Origin: Lentilactobacillus otakiensis DSM 19908 = JCM 15040
GTDB lineage: Bacteria; Bacillota; Bacilli; Lactobacillales; Lactobacillaceae
DNA length: 64,000 nt
Assembly (NCBI RefSeq): GCF_001434145.1
Contig: NZ_AZED01000013.1
Coordinates: 168,742-232,741 of the forward strand
Reading direction: 5' to 3'
The translations under genes were made by a program, and so were the position numbers. The notes under the pieces were generated by a model. The model searched no databases and had not been told where the DNA came from. It saw nothing but the letters and a program-made list of their open reading frames with translations. Shown here in pieces: positions 62,241-64,000 of this stretch (position 1 is the first letter of the stretch; each line of letters begins with the position of its first letter).

Positions 62241-62915
62241 ATGGACGTAACCAGATATCTCACAACTAAATCGCTGCAGGTTCTGAAGTTCGTGGGATTT
62301 CTGGCTGTCTATCTGATCGCAGAATCGGTCTTCGAGATTGCCAGCACCTACATTAAGGATCCCTTGGCTGCCCGGCATGTGCTGGGATTATCGCTGGTGA
62401 TTATTGCCGGCAGTCTGGCATTGTTGGGGTGGCGATACGGCAAACAACTACAGGCCAACAATCCCAGACAAATCGGCAAGAAAAAGCCAACCAGCAAACG
62501 AATTGCTCAGCTGCTTTGGATCTTTATCCTCATGACGGCTATCCAGGTTATTTGGCAATGGCTGATCTCCAAGCATATTCTTACAATTCCCAGTAATCAA
62601 CAAGCCGTTAATGCCGCTCAAATGAAGAATCCGGTTTGGAATATTTTCTTTGCCGGCTTCTTGGCGCCGATCTTTGAGGAGTTAATTTTCAGAGGGATCT
62701 TTATGAACTATTTCTTTAATAAAGATAATCGACTGAATAACATTCTAGCGGTCTTAGTCAGTGGCTGTATCTTCGGCTTTGCCCACGAAATGAGTTTTGA
62801 TTTTACCTGGATCATGTACTCGGCGCTGGGGTGCTGCCTATCGTTCACTTACATGCACTTTAGAGACATTCGCTACAGCATTGCACTGCACATGATGAAT
62901 AACTTGATACCATAA
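62241..62915 (+). CDS. CPBP family intramembrane metalloprotease
   Basis: A 224-residue membrane protein of the Rce1-like CPBP family with about six helices. Catalytic motifs: EELIFRG (Glu-Glu-x3-Arg, about 146-152) and FGFAHE (His, about 176), with a third conserved His near the C terminus. Such proteins can act in bacteriocin self-immunity or protein processing; no bacteriocin gene is nearby. No clear RBS of its own beyond the coupled upstream stop. Confidence 0.85.
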   Translation: MDVTRYLTTKSLQVLKFVGFLAVYLIAESVFEIASTYIKDPLAARHVLGLSLVIIAGSLALLGWRYGKQLQANNPRQIGKKKPTSKRIAQLLWIFILMTAIQVIWQWLISKHILTIPSNQQAVNAAQMKNPVWNIFFAGFLAPIFEELIFRGIFMNYFFNKDNRLNNILAVLVSGCIFGFAHEMSFDFTWIMYSALGCCLSFTYMHFRDIRYSIALHMMNNLIP

Positions 62916-62918
62916 ATT

Positions 62919-62948
62919 AAGGGACGACCATTGATTTGGCCGTCCCTT
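62919..62948. terminator. Bidirectional terminator, CPBP/YxeA
   Basis: AAGGGACGACCA pairs with TGGCCGTCCCTT; one A-C pair on plus becomes G-U on minus. 6-nt loop. Confidence 0.8.
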
Positions 62949-62960
62949 CTTCATACATAT

Positions 62961-63317
62961 TTATTTCATTGCATCGATCTTGTCGCGTGCTTTCTTGGGA
63001 ATTTGTGAATGTGTCACTTGTTCGTAACTGTTCACTTGCTTAGCCCGAGACCAGCCGATCTTAATGAAGTGGCCTTCCACAAATTTATGGCCAGACATTG
63101 AACCAACTTCCATTTTCTTGTGTTGACCGTCTTTGTTCCAACCGTCGATCATATAAAAGTAGCGATCAGGGTAACCATCCGGCTGCTTCTCTGTTCTTTC
63201 AACCTTACCGACCTGCCCATAATAGTAGGCCCTACCGTAATTATGGTTATACCAGACGCTCCCGATTCCGATCACAATCGCGATCACGGCAATGAAAGTA
63301 ACTGTTCCCTTTTTCAT
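62961..63317 (-). CDS. YxeA-like (DUF1093) exported protein, copy 1
   Basis: A 118-residue protein with an N-terminal signal or anchor helix (MKKGTVTFIAVIAIVIGIGSVWY) and the YxeA fold: YYYGQVGKVERTEKQPDGY, DGWNKDGQHKKMEVGS, KIGWSRAKQVNSYEQV, PKKARDKIDAM. Function unknown in the family. GGAG lies 7 nt before the ATG. It follows copy 2 after 22 bp. Confidence 0.85.
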   Translation of the reverse strand: MKKGTVTFIAVIAIVIGIGSVWYNHNYGRAYYYGQVGKVERTEKQPDGYPDRYFYMIDGWNKDGQHKKMEVGSMSGHKFVEGHFIKIGWSRAKQVNSYEQVTHSQIPKKARDKIDAMK

Positions 63318-63339
63318 TTAAACGCTCCATTCAATCAAT

Positions 63340-63699
63340 CTATTTGGCAGCATCAATTTTTTCTTGAGCAGCCTTAGGAATCTGATTATAAGAGACGCGG
63401 GCAAAGTCCACGACATCTTTAGCATTTGACCAGCCAACTTTGATATAGTGACCCTTCACAAATTTATGACCACCGGTCGATCCTACTTCCATCCGTTGAT
63501 GTTTGCCGTCTTTGTTCCAACCATCGACCTTGTAATAGTACACATTGGGATACCCGGCTGGTGCTTTTTCAGTCCGGATAATCTTGCCGTCAACTTGGCC
63601 GTAGTAATATGTTTTCCCATACATATGATGGTACCACATGCCCCCTAAGACACCAATTACCACAATTACAGACAAAATAATAATGCTTCGTTTCTTCAT
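63340..63699 (-). CDS. YxeA-like (DUF1093) exported protein, copy 2
   Basis: A 119-residue tandem paralogue of the previous protein, with anchor helix (SIIILSVIVVIGVLGGMWY) and the same DGWNKDGKHQRMEVGS and KVGWSNAKDV blocks. GAGGAG lies 7 nt before the ATG at 63699; earlier in-frame ATGs overlap or precede the RBS. Copies 1 and 2 likely form an operon and arose by duplication. Confidence 0.83.
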   Translation of the reverse strand: MKKRSIIILSVIVVIGVLGGMWYHHMYGKTYYYGQVDGKIIRTEKAPAGYPNVYYYKVDGWNKDGKHQRMEVGSTGGHKFVKGHYIKVGWSNAKDVVDFARVSYNQIPKAAQEKIDAAK

Positions 63700-63776
63700 T
63701 TTCATTCTCCTCATAGACATTCTTATTAACAAAGGATAACTAATCAGTAAACCTCTGTCAAACAATTCGACGATGT

Positions 63777-64000
63777 TTAACCGCGGATCATCCGTTCCAA
63801 ATAGCTTTCCAGTTTAGGATCATGTGCATGCAAATACATCCCCTTAATCCCGCGCCGCAACAAAACATTCAACGAATTCCGTAATAATTCAACTTTGCTG
63901 GCTTCATAGTCTTCAGGCGACATGTCGGCACGATGCTTAAAAATTTCCACATCGGTCACTTTGCTGGGATCAACCCCCAAACAGTTGTCGGCAGTTAAGT
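63777..64000 (-). CDS. DUF2075-type ATPase/helicase, C-terminal fragment
   Basis: The frame is open to the right window edge. The visible 74 residues end with LRNSLNVLLRRGIKGMYLHAHDPKLESYLE, which matches the C-terminal motif of DUF2075 DNA/RNA helicase-like proteins (xxYRVLLTRGMKG). The domain core lies outside. The first in-frame TTG (63980) is inside the gene, not its start. Confidence 0.65.
   Translation of the reverse strand, partial: LTADNCLGVDPSKVTDVEIFKHRADMSPEDYEASKVELLRNSLNVLLRRGIKGMYLHAHDPKLESYLERMIRG

Overview
The window is a chromosomal stretch of a low-to-moderate GC Gram-positive lactic acid bacterium. Gene content and style (GuaA starting MANVDLSS, paired OppA lipoproteins with OppBCDF, PepX and PepI, Fur/AraC/MerR/MarR regulators, DUF5776-type surface protein, many U-tailed hairpins, proton-translocating transhydrogenase) fit Lactobacillaceae, and Lentilactobacillus or a close relative is my best guess. 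That placement is inferred from family resemblance, not from a search. I see no rRNA, tRNA, CRISPR array, insertion sequence or prophage.

Layout. 1-2.9 kb: small membrane proteins and two drug/metabolite-superfamily transporters. 2.9-8.1 kb: two large YhgE/Pip membrane proteins in divergent orientation around a secreted SH3-like protein. 8.2-15.3 kb: YitT protein, GMP synthase, pantothenate kinase, HelD helicase, a histidine phosphatase and an orphan Phd/YefM-like antitoxin. 15.3-19.9 kb: a lipoprotein, a MarR/hydrolase divergon, a solitary AdhR-like MerR regulator with its promoter, a gene relic, and a block of direct repeats with a long hairpin. 19.9-27.8 kb: oligopeptide ABC transporter (oppABCDF order of transcription) plus a second OppA with a duplicated promoter. 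28-30.8 kb: HflX and an APC amino acid transporter.

30.8-34.7 kb: quinone oxidoreductase and a LacI regulator interrupted by an in-frame TGA, divergent from a GH13 alpha-glucosidase whose promoter spacer carries a LacI-type palindrome. 34.7-39 kb: MgtC-like protein, a 112-nt hairpin, a 29-codon membrane peptide gene, and a polar amino acid ABC operon. 39-44 kb: amidotransferase, Lactobacillus-type unknown proteins, a Fur regulator, and a NapA antiporter/Nudix/guanylate-kinase-like operon. 44-49.6 kb: a leucine-rich-repeat surface protein and the three-subunit pntAA-pntAB-pntB transhydrogenase. 49.6-56.3 kb: beta-glucuronidase with a divergent AraC regulator and a consensus cre, then PepX and PepI. 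56.4-59 kb: a copper operon of two cupredoxin-like proteins and a P-type ATPase behind cop boxes. 59-64 kb: a TSUP exporter with a structured leader, an ABC-F ATPase, a VOC protein and CPBP protease, two tandem YxeA-like proteins, and the tail of a DUF2075-type ATPase.

Functionally the window joins peptide uptake (Opp, two OppA) with proline-specific peptide breakdown (PepX, PepI), amino acid uptake (Gln-type ABC, APC), plant-sugar use (alpha-1,6-glucosidase, beta-glucuronidase) and stress or redox homeostasis (Pnt, NapA, copper export, HflX, Fur, AdhR-like MerR).
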